Below are positions 1 to 8,016 of a stretch of DNA of 64,000 bases, piece by piece; positions within the stretch are counted from its first letter, which is position 1, and every line of letters starts with the position of its first letter. A program made the position numbers and the translations under genes. Below the pieces are notes generated by a model. The model had not been told where the DNA came from and ran no database searches. It worked only from the letters and a program-made list of their open reading frames with translations. Source of the stretch: Bradyrhizobium cenepequi (GTDB lineage: Bacteria; Pseudomonadota; Alphaproteobacteria; Rhizobiales; Xanthobacteraceae); the NCBI RefSeq assembly GCF_020329485.1, contig NZ_JAGKJI010000001.1:434001-498000 (forward strand), in the 5' to 3' direction.

Positions 1-90
1 GCGCTGCGCGCCGTCGGCGTCATGGACGCCCGCGCTCGCGGCCTCGTGGTGCAGGCCACTACGCCCGCGAAGGCTTTGGTGGGGGCATAG
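1..90 (+). CDS. C-terminal end of an unidentified protein (partial)
   Basis: Frame 1 is open from the window edge to a TAG at 88-90 and encodes 29 residues ending ATTPAKALVGA. The start lies outside the window. It converges on pyk, and the long hairpin at 112-183 lies between the two genes. Too little is visible to name the product, and it could still be a chance open frame. Confidence 0.4.
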   Translation, partial: ALRAVGVMDARARGLVVQATTPAKALVGA

Positions 91-111
91 GCGGCGGCGC
101 GATGAGTAGGA

Positions 112-183
112 GTGGGCAGAGCGAAGCGTGCCCACCATTCGCGAGAACGTCAAGAGATGGTGGGCACGCTTCGCTTTGCCCAC
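112..183. repeat. Palindromic intergenic repeat, family B copy 1
   Basis: Two 27-base arms (112-138 and 157-183) are complementary at 26 of 27 positions around an 18-base spacer. The arm core GAGCGAAGCG is shared with the longer hairpin at 41181-41267, so this is a dispersed family rather than a one-off. It sits between convergent genes and could act as a bidirectional transcription barrier, although there is no U-tract. Confidence 0.8.
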
Positions 184-222
184 CCGGACCCCGTAATGAC
201 GTCGAGGAGACGTCGCTTTCGC

Positions 223-1659
223 TCACTTCTCCGCGTCGCTTTGCGAGGCGACGGAAGCGATGCGGACCATGTTGGTGGTGCCGGGGATGCCGAGCGGGAC
301 GCCGGCGACGATGATCACGCGCTGGCCGGCGCGGGCAAAGCCATCCCTGAATGCTATGGAGTTGGCGCGGTCGACCATGTCGTCCTGGTCGCGCGCGTCC
401 TCGGCAACGACGCAGTGCACGCCCCACACGACCGAGAGTTTGCGGCCCGTCGCCAGATTCGGGGTGATCGCAACGACCGGTACCTTGGGCCGTTCGCGCG
501 CGACGCGGATCGCGGTCGAGCCCGACGAGGTCCAGCAGATGATTGCCGAGAGGTCGAGCGTCTCGGCGATCTGGCGCGCGGCATCCGCAATGGCATCGCC
601 AACCGTCGGCTCCGGCTCGGCGCGCTGCGCAGTGAGCACGCCGCGATAGGTCGGGTCGCGCTCCACCTCCTCGCCGATGCGGTTCATGGTGGTGACCGCT
701 TCCACCGGATATTTGCCGGCGGCGGATTCCGCCGAAAGCATGATCGCGTCCGCGCCTTCATAGACGGCGGTCGCGACGTCGGAGACCTCGGCGCGCGTCG
801 GCACCGGCGCCTGGATCATCGATTCCAGCATCTGGGTTGCCACCACCACCGGCTTCCCGGCGCGGCGCGCCATCCGCGTCATCTGCTTCTGCAGGCTTGG
901 CACGCGCTCCAGCGGCAGCTCGACGCCGAGATCCCCGCGCGCGACCATCAGCGCATCGGACGCCTCGATGATGTCGGCCAGCCGGTCGATCGCCTGCGGC
1001 TTCTCGATCTTGGCCATCACTGCGGCGCGGCCACGGATCATCTTCTTGGCCTCGTGGACATCCTCGGCGCGCTGCACGAAAGATAGTGCGATCCAGTCGA
1101 TACCCGTCGTCAGCGCGGCCTCGAGATCGGCGCGGTCCTTCGGCGTCATCGCCGAGACCGGCAGGTCGGTGTCGGGCAGGCTGACGCCCTTGCGGTCCGA
1201 CATCTTGCCGCCGATCACCACGCGCGTCACCGCGTGGTCGGGCGAGGTCTCTTCCGCGATCAGCCGCACCTTGCCGTCGTCAAGGAGCAGCGAGTGACCT
1301 GGCCGCAGCGCCGCCAGGATTTCAGGATGCGGAAGCTGGACGCGGGTGCTGTCGCCCGGCGTCTTGTCGGAATCGAGCACGAAGCTCTGGCCGTTGTTGA
1401 GCTGCACTGATCCTTCGGCAAAGGCGCCGAGCCGGAGCTTGGGGCCCTGCAAGTCGACCAGGATGCCGATCGGCCGGCCGTAGCTGGACTCGACATTGCG
1501 GATGGTCTTGACGAGGTCCCGCATCTTGTCATGCGGGGTGTGGCTCATGTTGATGCGAAAAAGGTCGGCGCCGGCCTCGAACAGCTTGCGGATCATTGCG
1601 CTGTCAGAGGAGGCGGGACCCAGGGTCGCGAGAATCTTGATTCGACGCAGTCGTCTCAT
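223..1659 (-). CDS. pyk: Pyruvate kinase
   Basis: This 478-residue protein matches pyruvate kinase in length and motifs. The N-terminal strand has KILATLGPAS and FRINMSH, followed by the ADP/PEP-site region with MAKIEKPQAI and the nucleotide-binding stretch VVVATQMLESM. The C-terminal allosteric-type domain follows. It transfers phosphate from phosphoenolpyruvate to ADP in the last step of cytosolic glycolysis. The start codon overlaps the end of the upstream DUF1036 gene by four bases (ATGA), so the two are probably translated together. Confidence 0.97.
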   Translation of the reverse strand: MRRLRRIKILATLGPASSDSAMIRKLFEAGADLFRINMSHTPHDKMRDLVKTIRNVESSYGRPIGILVDLQGPKLRLGAFAEGSVQLNNGQSFVLDSDKTPGDSTRVQLPHPEILAALRPGHSLLLDDGKVRLIAEETSPDHAVTRVVIGGKMSDRKGVSLPDTDLPVSAMTPKDRADLEAALTTGIDWIALSFVQRAEDVHEAKKMIRGRAAVMAKIEKPQAIDRLADIIEASDALMVARGDLGVELPLERVPSLQKQMTRMARRAGKPVVVATQMLESMIQAPVPTRAEVSDVATAVYEGADAIMLSAESAAGKYPVEAVTTMNRIGEEVERDPTYRGVLTAQRAEPEPTVGDAIADAARQIAETLDLSAIICWTSSGSTAIRVARERPKVPVVAITPNLATGRKLSVVWGVHCVVAEDARDQDDMVDRANSIAFRDGFARAGQRVIIVAGVPLGIPGTTNMVRIASVASQSDAEK

Positions 1660-2249
1660 TGCTTGCTTCCGGGTGGTGCGGCTGGTGGCAAACCAGACGC
1701 GCCCGGAGGCGTTCCGCCCGGCGGATTGGTCAGGCCTGGCATGGCGCCCGGGCCGCCCGGAGCGACTCCCCCCGGCATTCCCGGTACGTTTTGTGCCGGC
1801 TGTTCGTTGGCTTCGGTGAGTTGCACGGTCCAGGCGCGCTGCTCACCAGTGTCAACCTCGAAGAAGCCTGTGCGGTCATAGCCGCGCGCCAGGCAATTCT
1901 CGGTGCCGCGGATGGTGAACTCCTTGTCGCGCGAGCACATGAAGGCCTGGCCCGACCATTCGCCGCCGCGGTCGTAATCGAGCGCATAAATGTAGTAATA
2001 GCGGGCGACCAGGTTGCCCCGCAGCAGGGTCTCACAGGAGCGCGAGGAGATGTTCCACCAGCCCTCGGTGGTCCAGCCCTCGGCATCCTTGTAGCCGAGC
2101 GCAATGCCGACCCGGCTGGCGGTGTTGTTACAGAGCCGGAAATCCGCCGCTGCCGGGCTGGCCCACAGGCACGCCGCCGCAAGCGCCAGCACGGGAAGAA
2201 GACCGGCAAGCAGGCGAGGGGGGAGGGGAAGGGAATCCAGTACGATCAT
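1656..2249 (-). CDS. DUF1036 family exported protein
   Basis: A 197-residue protein with an N-terminal hydrophobic export signal (LLAGLLPVLALAAACLWA), then a DUF1036 domain. That domain begins DFRLCNNTASRVGIALGYKD and contains several cysteines and a WW pair. The last 40 residues are a proline/glycine-rich tail (PGMPGGVAPGGPGAMPG). DUF1036 has no established function. It lies directly upstream of pyk with a four-base overlap, an arrangement I recall from related Rhizobiales. The tail is low complexity and probably disordered. Confidence 0.85.
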   Translation of the reverse strand: MIVLDSLPLPPRLLAGLLPVLALAAACLWASPAAADFRLCNNTASRVGIALGYKDAEGWTTEGWWNISSRSCETLLRGNLVARYYYIYALDYDRGGEWSGQAFMCSRDKEFTIRGTENCLARGYDRTGFFEVDTGEQRAWTVQLTEANEQPAQNVPGMPGGVAPGGPGAMPGLTNPPGGTPPGASGLPPAAPPGSKQ

Positions 2250-2438
2250 GGGGCGAAGCTACACCGAATCATTGACGATTTCGCGTGGCCCGGCGGCGCC
2301 TGTCAACGGAAGGCAGGCGGAGTTCTGCCATCGGAAACCGCCGATCCCACCCGATTTCATCCTGTTTTGCGCAGCGATATGGCAAAATCTGTGACGAAGC
2401 CCACCTGATATCAATATGCTGGGAAATGACAAACCGGG

Positions 2439-2750
2439 ATGACGGCCATGACGATTGACGACAAGACCAGAACCGAGCTGGAAGCCGCCGTTTTCCGGCG
2501 CCTGGTGCAGCATCTGCAGAACCGCACCGACGTCCAGAATATCGACCTGATGAACCTTGCCGGATTCTGCCGGAATTGCCTCTCCAACTGGATGAAGGAA
2601 GAGGCCGACGCCAAGGGCGTCGCGATCAGCAAGGATGAGAGCCGCGAGGCCGTCTACGGCATGCCCTATGACGAATGGAAAGCGAAATATCAGGGCACGG
2701 CGACGCCGGAGCAACTGGCCACGATGAAGAAGGCACACCCCGGGCATTGA
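2439..2750 (+). CDS. DUF1244 family small protein
   Basis: A 103-residue soluble protein with the DUF1244 signature: a conserved LAGFCRNCLSNWM stretch with two nearby cysteines, then EAVYGMPYDEWKAKYQ. The role is not established; the paired cysteines suggest metal or redox chemistry, but this is inference. A second in-frame ATG at 2448 (MTIDDKTRTE) is an equally plausible start because the Shine-Dalgarno signal is weak for both. It is transcribed towards gapR and may share a unit with it. Confidence 0.85.
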   Translation: MTAMTIDDKTRTELEAAVFRRLVQHLQNRTDVQNIDLMNLAGFCRNCLSNWMKEEADAKGVAISKDESREAVYGMPYDEWKAKYQGTATPEQLATMKKAHPGH

Positions 2751-2764
2751 GGGTCCGAAGTAAT

Positions 2765-2847
2765 CCGTCATCGCGGGATGGTGCGTGAGCACCAGACCCG
2801 GAATCTCGAGATTCCGGGTTCGTCCTTCGGACGTCCCGGAATGACGG
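2765..2847. repeat. Palindromic intergenic repeat, family A copy 1
   Basis: The segment contains CCCGGAATCTCGAGATTCCGGG, written here as two arms CCCGGAATCT/AGATTCCGGG, followed by a TCGTCCTTCGGACG hairpin and an outer CCCGGAATGACGG. The same outer and inner blocks occur at 25595-25698 and 41349-41455. It is a REP/BIME-like family in non-coding DNA. Confidence 0.8.
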
Positions 2848-3015
2848 TGAAACTACGCGGATACGCCAGCATCTCCTGTGGGCGCGCTGTGGATGAGCGC
2901 GACGTTTCCTTGACGGGAGGCGTCCCAAACTTGAGGGTCATTTCCGACACGCGATGCGTGAGGAGCGCATACCGCTCAGGACGCCTCAACATCAGTTCCA
3001 TTTCAGGAGTACACG

Positions 3016-3285
3016 ATGGCCACCTCCGCTGCCGTCAAAGAAGAACCCGCGACCCGATTCGCAAAGGACCAGCTCAAGGCCATCATCGAGCGCATCGAGC
3101 GGCTGGAAGAAGAGAAGAAGGCGATCTCGGACGACATCCGCGACGTCTATGCGGAGAGCAAAGGCAATGGATACGACGTCAAAGCCCTGCGCACGATCGT
3201 GCGTCTGCGCAAGCAGGATCCGAACGAGCGCCAGGAGCAGGAGACCATCATCGAGACCTACATGCAGGCGCTGGGGATGATCTGA
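3016..3285 (+). CDS. gapR: GapR-family nucleoid-associated protein (DUF2312)
   Basis: This 89-residue protein has the DUF2312/UPF0335 layout: a charged coiled-coil ([20 protein letters not shown]) then [19 protein letters not shown] and [12 protein letters not shown]. The founding member, Caulobacter GapR, clamps overtwisted DNA and supports gyrase and topoisomerase IV. A good Shine-Dalgarno (CAGGAG) lies seven bases before the ATG. The full-length family match makes the assignment firm; its role here is taken from the family. Confidence 0.92.
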   Translation: MATSAAVKEEPATRFAKDQLKAIIERIERLEEEKKAISDDIRDVYAESKGNGYDVKALRTIVRLRKQDPNERQEQETIIETYMQALGMI

Positions 3286-3320
3286 GGTCGTAGCGGGCGT
3301 ACCACGTCGCTTCATGGACG

Positions 3321-3454
3321 CTCCACCTCCCCTTGAAAAGGGGAGGTCGGTTTGCGCGTGAGCGCAAACCGGGTGGGGATCAGCTCTCTCCACACGCGCG
3401 TCTGCGCCCGTGGCTTGACCCCCATCCCGACCTTCCCCCTTTCAGGGGGAAGGG
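3321..3454. repeat. Cluster of three hairpins, family D copy 1
   Basis: Three perfect stem-loops follow gapR: ACCTCCCC/GGGGAGGT (3325-3347), CGGTTTGCGC/GCGCAAACCG (3348-3371) and CCTTCCCCCT/AGGGGGAAGG (3431-3453). The same design of two outer pyrimidine/purine hairpins appears at 43176-43293. It separates convergent genes and could also stop transcription. Confidence 0.75.
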
Positions 3455-3464
3455 GAAAACAAGT

Positions 3465-5096
3465 TCAGCGCAAAGCGGCGGTGCGGACGACGAAGAATGT
3501 CGTCGGAAGCGTTGCGGTGGCGGAGCCGGTGAAGGTGTCGCAGCTCATGCCCATCATCGGATCATTCGAGAAGGTCATGTTGATGGCGGCCTGCGGCTTG
3601 ACGAAATGGGCGCGCATCAAGGTCATGTCGGTATCGCCGAGCACCGTGGTCAGCATGGCGTTGCTTGCGCTCGGCGCCAGCATCACAACCCGCATCCAGA
3701 GATCGTTGCCCTTGGCAGCGGAGATGCGATTCGAGGTCGCAATCACGCTGCCCTGACCCTGCGCGCCCTTGGCGACCACCGTGTTGATCTCGGTTGCGGC
3801 GGTGCCGGCATTGCGGGTCGGGCGGACGCTGCGCGGGACCGGCGCTGAGGCGGCGACGATGTTGCCTCGCTCAACCGGCGCGTTCACCGCCGGGGCGTAG
3901 GCGAGCGCCTTGTTGAAATTCTCGGTCACGCTGGCGGTGGCTTGCGGATCGGCGGCGCCGACCGCCTCGCGCGCCCTAAGCGCCGCGATCTGCGCAGCCG
4001 TTGCCTGTTTCGCGGCAGGTAGATCGTCGCCCCAGAAGCCGCGGGCATTGATGATGTCTGCAGGCGTCTCAGGCTTCGGCTCGGACTTTTCCGCAGGCGC
4101 CGGTGCAGCCGGCTTGGGCTTTGGCGACGGGATGATCTGAGCGTCGGCTGCGGCGAGCTGGATGGCCGAGGCGAATTGCGGTTTCGCGCGCGGCATCGGC
4201 ACAGGGTCGGTCGACTTGGAATCGGTAGATTTGGCAGAAGCCAGGACGGTCGCGGGCGCCGGCTTCTCGGCGGCGGCGGGCGTTGCGCCCTCATCGTCCT
4301 CGTCAGTCGTGGCAGCCGACTTGCCCGTGAACAGCGCGGTCAGGAAGCCGCCGATCTTGCTGCCGCCAGACGAGGAGCCATCGCCATTGCCACGCCGCTC
4401 GATGTCAGCGCGGGCAAGCTCATACCCCTTCAACGGGTTGCCGTCGGAGGGGACGTGGACCGTGCGACCATCCGGGAACACCCTGGCCAACTGGTCGTGC
4501 GTCATGCGCGGCCAGTGGCGGATCGAACCGGTGTCGAGGTGAACAAAAGGCGAGCCGGAGGTCGGATAGAAACCGACACCGCCACGCTGTAGGCGCAGGC
4601 CGGCATAGCGGATCTGCTCGAGCGGCACGCCGGGAATGAAGAAATCCATTGCATGCCCCAGCATGTGCTGGCTGTAGCGCGCCACCCCGGAGGAGCGGCG
4701 GCGGAGCATGGCGTTAGTCGCGGGAGAGCGGTAGGAGGAGATGATGTTGATCGGCTGCTTGCCGTCAACGTCGCGATAGACTTCCCAGAGGATGTCGAAG
4801 AGCCGACGATCCATCGTGGTCTCTTCCTGGGTGCGCCAGTCGCGCAGGAGATGGTTGAGCTTCTTCAGCGCGTCTTCATCGTAGCGGCCGTTGCGCTTGA
4901 AGGTGATGGTGAGGTCTTCGCCCGAATGAGTGTGGTGGAAGGAGAGGGTGCGGGTCTCGTTCAGGGCGGCGGCGTCGTGAACCGATCCGGCGCCGGCGAG
5001 CAGCAATAGCGATACCAGCCCGACCTGACATCCGGCTTTCGGGAACGACAGCAGTTTATCGTGGCGTGCGCGGACAGCCAGCACCGATGAGCCCAC
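3465..5096 (-). CDS. DUF882 (M15-type) cell-wall peptidase with long disordered tail
   Basis: A 543-residue exported protein. A signal-like hydrophobic segment (VGLVSLLLLAGAGSVHDAAA) precedes a DUF882/peptidase M15 domain at about residues 45-200. The metal-site residues sit in SQHMLGHAMDFF and FVHLD, as in zinc D,D- or L,D-carboxypeptidases/endopeptidases such as MepK. The remaining roughly 340 residues are Ala/Pro/Lys-rich with a conserved-looking C-terminal block of about 120 residues. It probably trims peptidoglycan peptides in the periplasm. The start is GTG and has no strong Shine-Dalgarno, so the first residues are uncertain. Confidence 0.85.
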   Translation of the reverse strand: MGSSVLAVRARHDKLLSFPKAGCQVGLVSLLLLAGAGSVHDAAALNETRTLSFHHTHSGEDLTITFKRNGRYDEDALKKLNHLLRDWRTQEETTMDRRLFDILWEVYRDVDGKQPINIISSYRSPATNAMLRRRSSGVARYSQHMLGHAMDFFIPGVPLEQIRYAGLRLQRGGVGFYPTSGSPFVHLDTGSIRHWPRMTHDQLARVFPDGRTVHVPSDGNPLKGYELARADIERRGNGDGSSSGGSKIGGFLTALFTGKSAATTDEDDEGATPAAAEKPAPATVLASAKSTDSKSTDPVPMPRAKPQFASAIQLAAADAQIIPSPKPKPAAPAPAEKSEPKPETPADIINARGFWGDDLPAAKQATAAQIAALRAREAVGAADPQATASVTENFNKALAYAPAVNAPVERGNIVAASAPVPRSVRPTRNAGTAATEINTVVAKGAQGQGSVIATSNRISAAKGNDLWMRVVMLAPSASNAMLTTVLGDTDMTLMRAHFVKPQAAINMTFSNDPMMGMSCDTFTGSATATLPTTFFVVRTAALR

Positions 5097-5171
5097 CCAG
5101 TCGTCGAGCGTTCGACCTTCTTTCTTTCGCAGACCCCGGCGAAAGGCGGTGAACGCATTCTTAAAGCGGGA

Positions 5172-5220
5172 CGGTTAACCGAGATTTACCATCCCGTTTC
5201 CCAAGTTAGGTTTAACCTAA
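5172..5220 (-). promoter_or_regulatory. Two perfect palindromes upstream of the DUF882 gene
   Basis: CGGTTAACCG (5172-5181) and TTAGGTT-T-AACCTAA (5206-5220) lie 75-125 bases upstream of the DUF882 start. The first overlaps a TTAA-N7-TTAC sequence that is one base from the CtrA consensus TTAA-N7-TTAA. They may be regulator sites; no regulator can be assigned from sequence alone. Confidence 0.4.
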
Positions 5221-5282
5221 ACCGTTGACTGTGGCGAAAAAGTGCCGCCACCTGCTCTACATGAAGAATGGTTAATGTAATT

Positions 5283-5305
5283 GATCCCGCCGGATGGGCG
5301 GGATC
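5283..5305 (-). terminator. Hairpin after the L,D-transpeptidase gene
   Basis: GATCCCGCC (5283-5291) and GGCGGGATC (5297-5305) form a perfect nine-base stem with a five-base loop, 44 bases past the stop codon of the L,D-transpeptidase gene. The following tract on the minus strand is only moderately T-rich, so termination is likely but not certain. Confidence 0.5.
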
Positions 5306-5348
5306 GTTGATTTTGCTCTAAAATTTGGCGTGTCTGGGGAACGGTGGA

Positions 5349-7595
5349 TTACCAGGTGAACACCCTGCGCGGCTGCGGTTGTCCGCGCCCAATCGGAGCG
5401 GGTGGCACGGGCTGGCCGCCGCCGAATAGCCGCTCGAAGAAATTCAGGCCGGAATTGGTGTTCTCGCTGGCGATGCTGACGCCGGGCGGCAGGTTGTTGC
5501 GGCTCGGCCGCGAATAGTTCGGCTGCGCATGCGCCACGACTGATTCGAGATCCTTGCCGCGGTTGTTCTTCAACAGCGCCAGCATGCCGCCATCGCGGCC
5601 ATAGATGTCCTTCCGGAATTGCAGCTTGCCGGCATCGTCCACGAACGCGGTCTGATAGGTGATGTTGACCGGGATCGGGGTTGGGAATTTCAGGTCGATC
5701 TCGCTCGATCCATACATGCTCCGGACCCGCTCAGGCGTCCAGTGCTCGTTCGTCATCGTCATGTTGAGCAGCACGGAAGCGTATTGGTCTGGGTTCTGCA
5801 CGCGCATGCAGCCATGGCTGAAGGCGCGCTCTTCCCTGGCGAACAGGTTTTTGTCGGGCGTGTCGTGCTGATAGACCAGGAACTTGTTCGGGAAGTTGAA
5901 GCGGATGCGCCCGAGCGCGTTCGCTTCACCCGGCGGCTGCGAGATGTGGACCGAGCCGTCGCGGCCGTATTCGAGCCGCAGGCCCATCCGCTGCAGCACG
6001 GTGGGATCCTGCTGCAAAGCCGGCAGATATTCATTGTAGATGATCGACGGCGGCACGTTCCATGTCGGGTTGACCGTGATGTACTTCATCGTCTCGGTCA
6101 GAAGCGGCGTGGCGTGCTGCCCCGGCTTGCCGGTCACGACGCGTGTGGTCCAGACCGGCGCGCCGTTCTGCATCACCCTCAGCGTGTAGTCGGGGATGTT
6201 GAGGATGACATAGGCGTTGCCGAGGGACGCCACGCCAAGCTGGCGCGGCAGCCAGCGCCAGCGCTCCATGTTGACGATGACGGTGTCGATCTGCCTGTCG
6301 CGCTTCGGACTGTTGATCGCCTTCACGGTGCGATCGTCGAGCACGCCGGTAGGCTTCAACTCGACGCTCCGCTGGAATTTGCGCACGGCTTCGGCGACCT
6401 TGGCGTCGTAGCGCGTATCGTCCGGATTCTCGCTAACGCCGAGCTTGGCGCGGAGCTGCGGCACGCGCGGATCGTCCGGCGCCACCGCCGGCTGCTTCTT
6501 GGTGCCCTTCTTGTAGGCCAGCACCGGCCCTTCGGCGATCTGGATCACCGGGCCGTCACCCTGGCCGCGCAATTCGGCGAGCTTTGCCTTGAGCTCGCGG
6601 TAGAGCTTGTGCGGCGGGTTGTAGCTGTCGAGCGCGGCGGAGGCATCCTTTGCGCCGGTCACATTGGCGAGCACCTCCGACGGATCGATCGGATGTTCGG
6701 GATAAAGGATGTCAGCCGAAACCTGCGACCAGTGCATCCGGCCGCTCTGTGCCTGGCGCGCATAATCCAGCATGCTGACGGCGAGCTTCAGCTCGGCATC
6801 CGCCAGTGCGTCGGGCGATGCAGCAGCGGCAAAATCCGGCACCGGATAGTCTTCCGGGTTGAGGCCATCGGAGGCGGCGTCCTTGAGCCGCGCGATCACG
6901 CCCTTGGCGGTCGCGGTCAGCTTGCCGCCTTGCGTGAACACCGGCGCATAGTCGCGCGCGGAATAGAACTTCTCAACCGCGGCACGCTCGTTCTTGCGTT
7001 CGAAGGTGCGCAGCGTCTTGCTCGCCAGCGTCTCGCGAAGCTTGTCGGCAACCGGCTGGTCTTCCGCCGGCACGTTGCTCGCAGCCTTCACCGGCTCCTT
7101 GGCAGGCTCGGCTGCAGGCGCATTGGCGGTTGCCGGGGCGGGCGCAGTGGCGGTCGCAGGTGCAGGCGCGGCGGGCGGTGTCACCGTGGCGGTGTCGTTC
7201 TTGACCGGCTCCGTCGGCGTATCCTTGGGCGCGTCCTTCGCCACATCGCTTGGCTTCGGCTCGGCGGCGGGCGCCGTGACGACATCCGCAGGCTTCGCTT
7301 CGACGTTGGGCTCGGCCGTCCTGGTGGTTGCGTCGGGTTCGCTCGGCTTGATGGCGTCCTTGGTGGCATCCGGCACCGAAGCGGTGGTGTCCATCTTGAT
7401 ATCGGCCGCAGTCGGCGGCGGGACATTGGCAGGCTCGGGACGTGGGATCGCAGCATCGATCGCGAGTTCTGCGGCGCTGGCACGTGGCGCGTCCGACTGC
7501 GCCAGTGCTGAGGTCGCGGAGACCGTCAGGAACGTCGCGGCGACGGCCATCAGCACGCGATCGAATCCAGTACGGCCTTTCGAACAGTCACGCAT
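5349..7595 (-). CDS. L,D-transpeptidase (YkuD family, YcbB-like)
   Basis: From the ATG at 7595, which follows an AGGGGGTG ribosome site, the protein has 748 residues. An 11-codon longer start at 7628 is possible but less well placed. It has an export signal, about 150 residues rich in Ala/Pro/Lys/Thr, a helical YcbB-like region, a peptidoglycan-binding domain (AVRKFQRSVELKPTGVLD) and a YkuD catalytic domain with the nucleophile motif SHGCMRVQNP. Such enzymes make 3-3 crosslinks between meso-diaminopimelate residues in the periplasm. Catalytic Cys, His and Arg are all present. Confidence 0.9.
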   Translation of the reverse strand: MRDCSKGRTGFDRVLMAVAATFLTVSATSALAQSDAPRASAAELAIDAAIPRPEPANVPPPTAADIKMDTTASVPDATKDAIKPSEPDATTRTAEPNVEAKPADVVTAPAAEPKPSDVAKDAPKDTPTEPVKNDTATVTPPAAPAPATATAPAPATANAPAAEPAKEPVKAASNVPAEDQPVADKLRETLASKTLRTFERKNERAAVEKFYSARDYAPVFTQGGKLTATAKGVIARLKDAASDGLNPEDYPVPDFAAAASPDALADAELKLAVSMLDYARQAQSGRMHWSQVSADILYPEHPIDPSEVLANVTGAKDASAALDSYNPPHKLYRELKAKLAELRGQGDGPVIQIAEGPVLAYKKGTKKQPAVAPDDPRVPQLRAKLGVSENPDDTRYDAKVAEAVRKFQRSVELKPTGVLDDRTVKAINSPKRDRQIDTVIVNMERWRWLPRQLGVASLGNAYVILNIPDYTLRVMQNGAPVWTTRVVTGKPGQHATPLLTETMKYITVNPTWNVPPSIIYNEYLPALQQDPTVLQRMGLRLEYGRDGSVHISQPPGEANALGRIRFNFPNKFLVYQHDTPDKNLFAREERAFSHGCMRVQNPDQYASVLLNMTMTNEHWTPERVRSMYGSSEIDLKFPTPIPVNITYQTAFVDDAGKLQFRKDIYGRDGGMLALLKNNRGKDLESVVAHAQPNYSRPSRNNLPPGVSIASENTNSGLNFFERLFGGGQPVPPAPIGRGQPQPRRVFTW

Positions 7596-8016
7596 TGTCA
7601 CACCCCCTGGGGCGAACTGCCCCAGCATTGGAACAGTTCTTACGTCATGGTCCTGGAGCAGGATGACGCTTCGTCGAAGCCGTCATCAGGCTCGATTTGT
7701 TTGAGCATGATCTTCCCGGCTCACGCCATAAAGCTTGCGCGGAAACGCCGGCCTCACTCGATCAAAACTCCGCACGCCTGCACGCAACAAATCAACGCAG
7801 ACGATACATACGCCCCCTTCATGCAGCCAGCGCCATGCGGGGCAACTCACGACAAACTGACCTCGAACAACTACTTGCAGTCGATCTTGCGCGATTCTTG
7901 CCACGCGGCTCCCCGTTTGTCTGTCACCCCCAAGCCACGGTTCAATAGGTTCCGGATCGCTCGTGTGACGTCACGACCCAATGCCCACCTTGCGGCATAA
8001 GCGCCCATCCATCGGC
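7596..8016. other. Non-coding gap with degenerate repeat sequence
   Basis: This 421-base stretch separates the start of the L,D-transpeptidase gene from the end of the sigma-54 regulator gene; both are on the minus strand. It contains GATTTGTTTGAGCATGATCT near 7692, an interspersed sequence I recall from Bradyrhizobium genomes. Short open frames here lack ribosome sites and recognisable protein features. The promoter of the L,D-transpeptidase gene should lie in its left part. Confidence 0.4.

Noticed and set aside
223-1086. Long plus-strand open frames opposite pyruvate kinase
   Set aside because: High-GC shadow frames rich in Arg/His/Gly with no ribosome site or domain; the minus strand encodes a full pyruvate kinase.
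5619-7511. 630-codon plus-strand frame opposite the L,D-transpeptidase
   Set aside because: Low-complexity Arg/Val/Asp composition typical of antisense frames in high-GC DNA; the minus-strand gene has all catalytic motifs.
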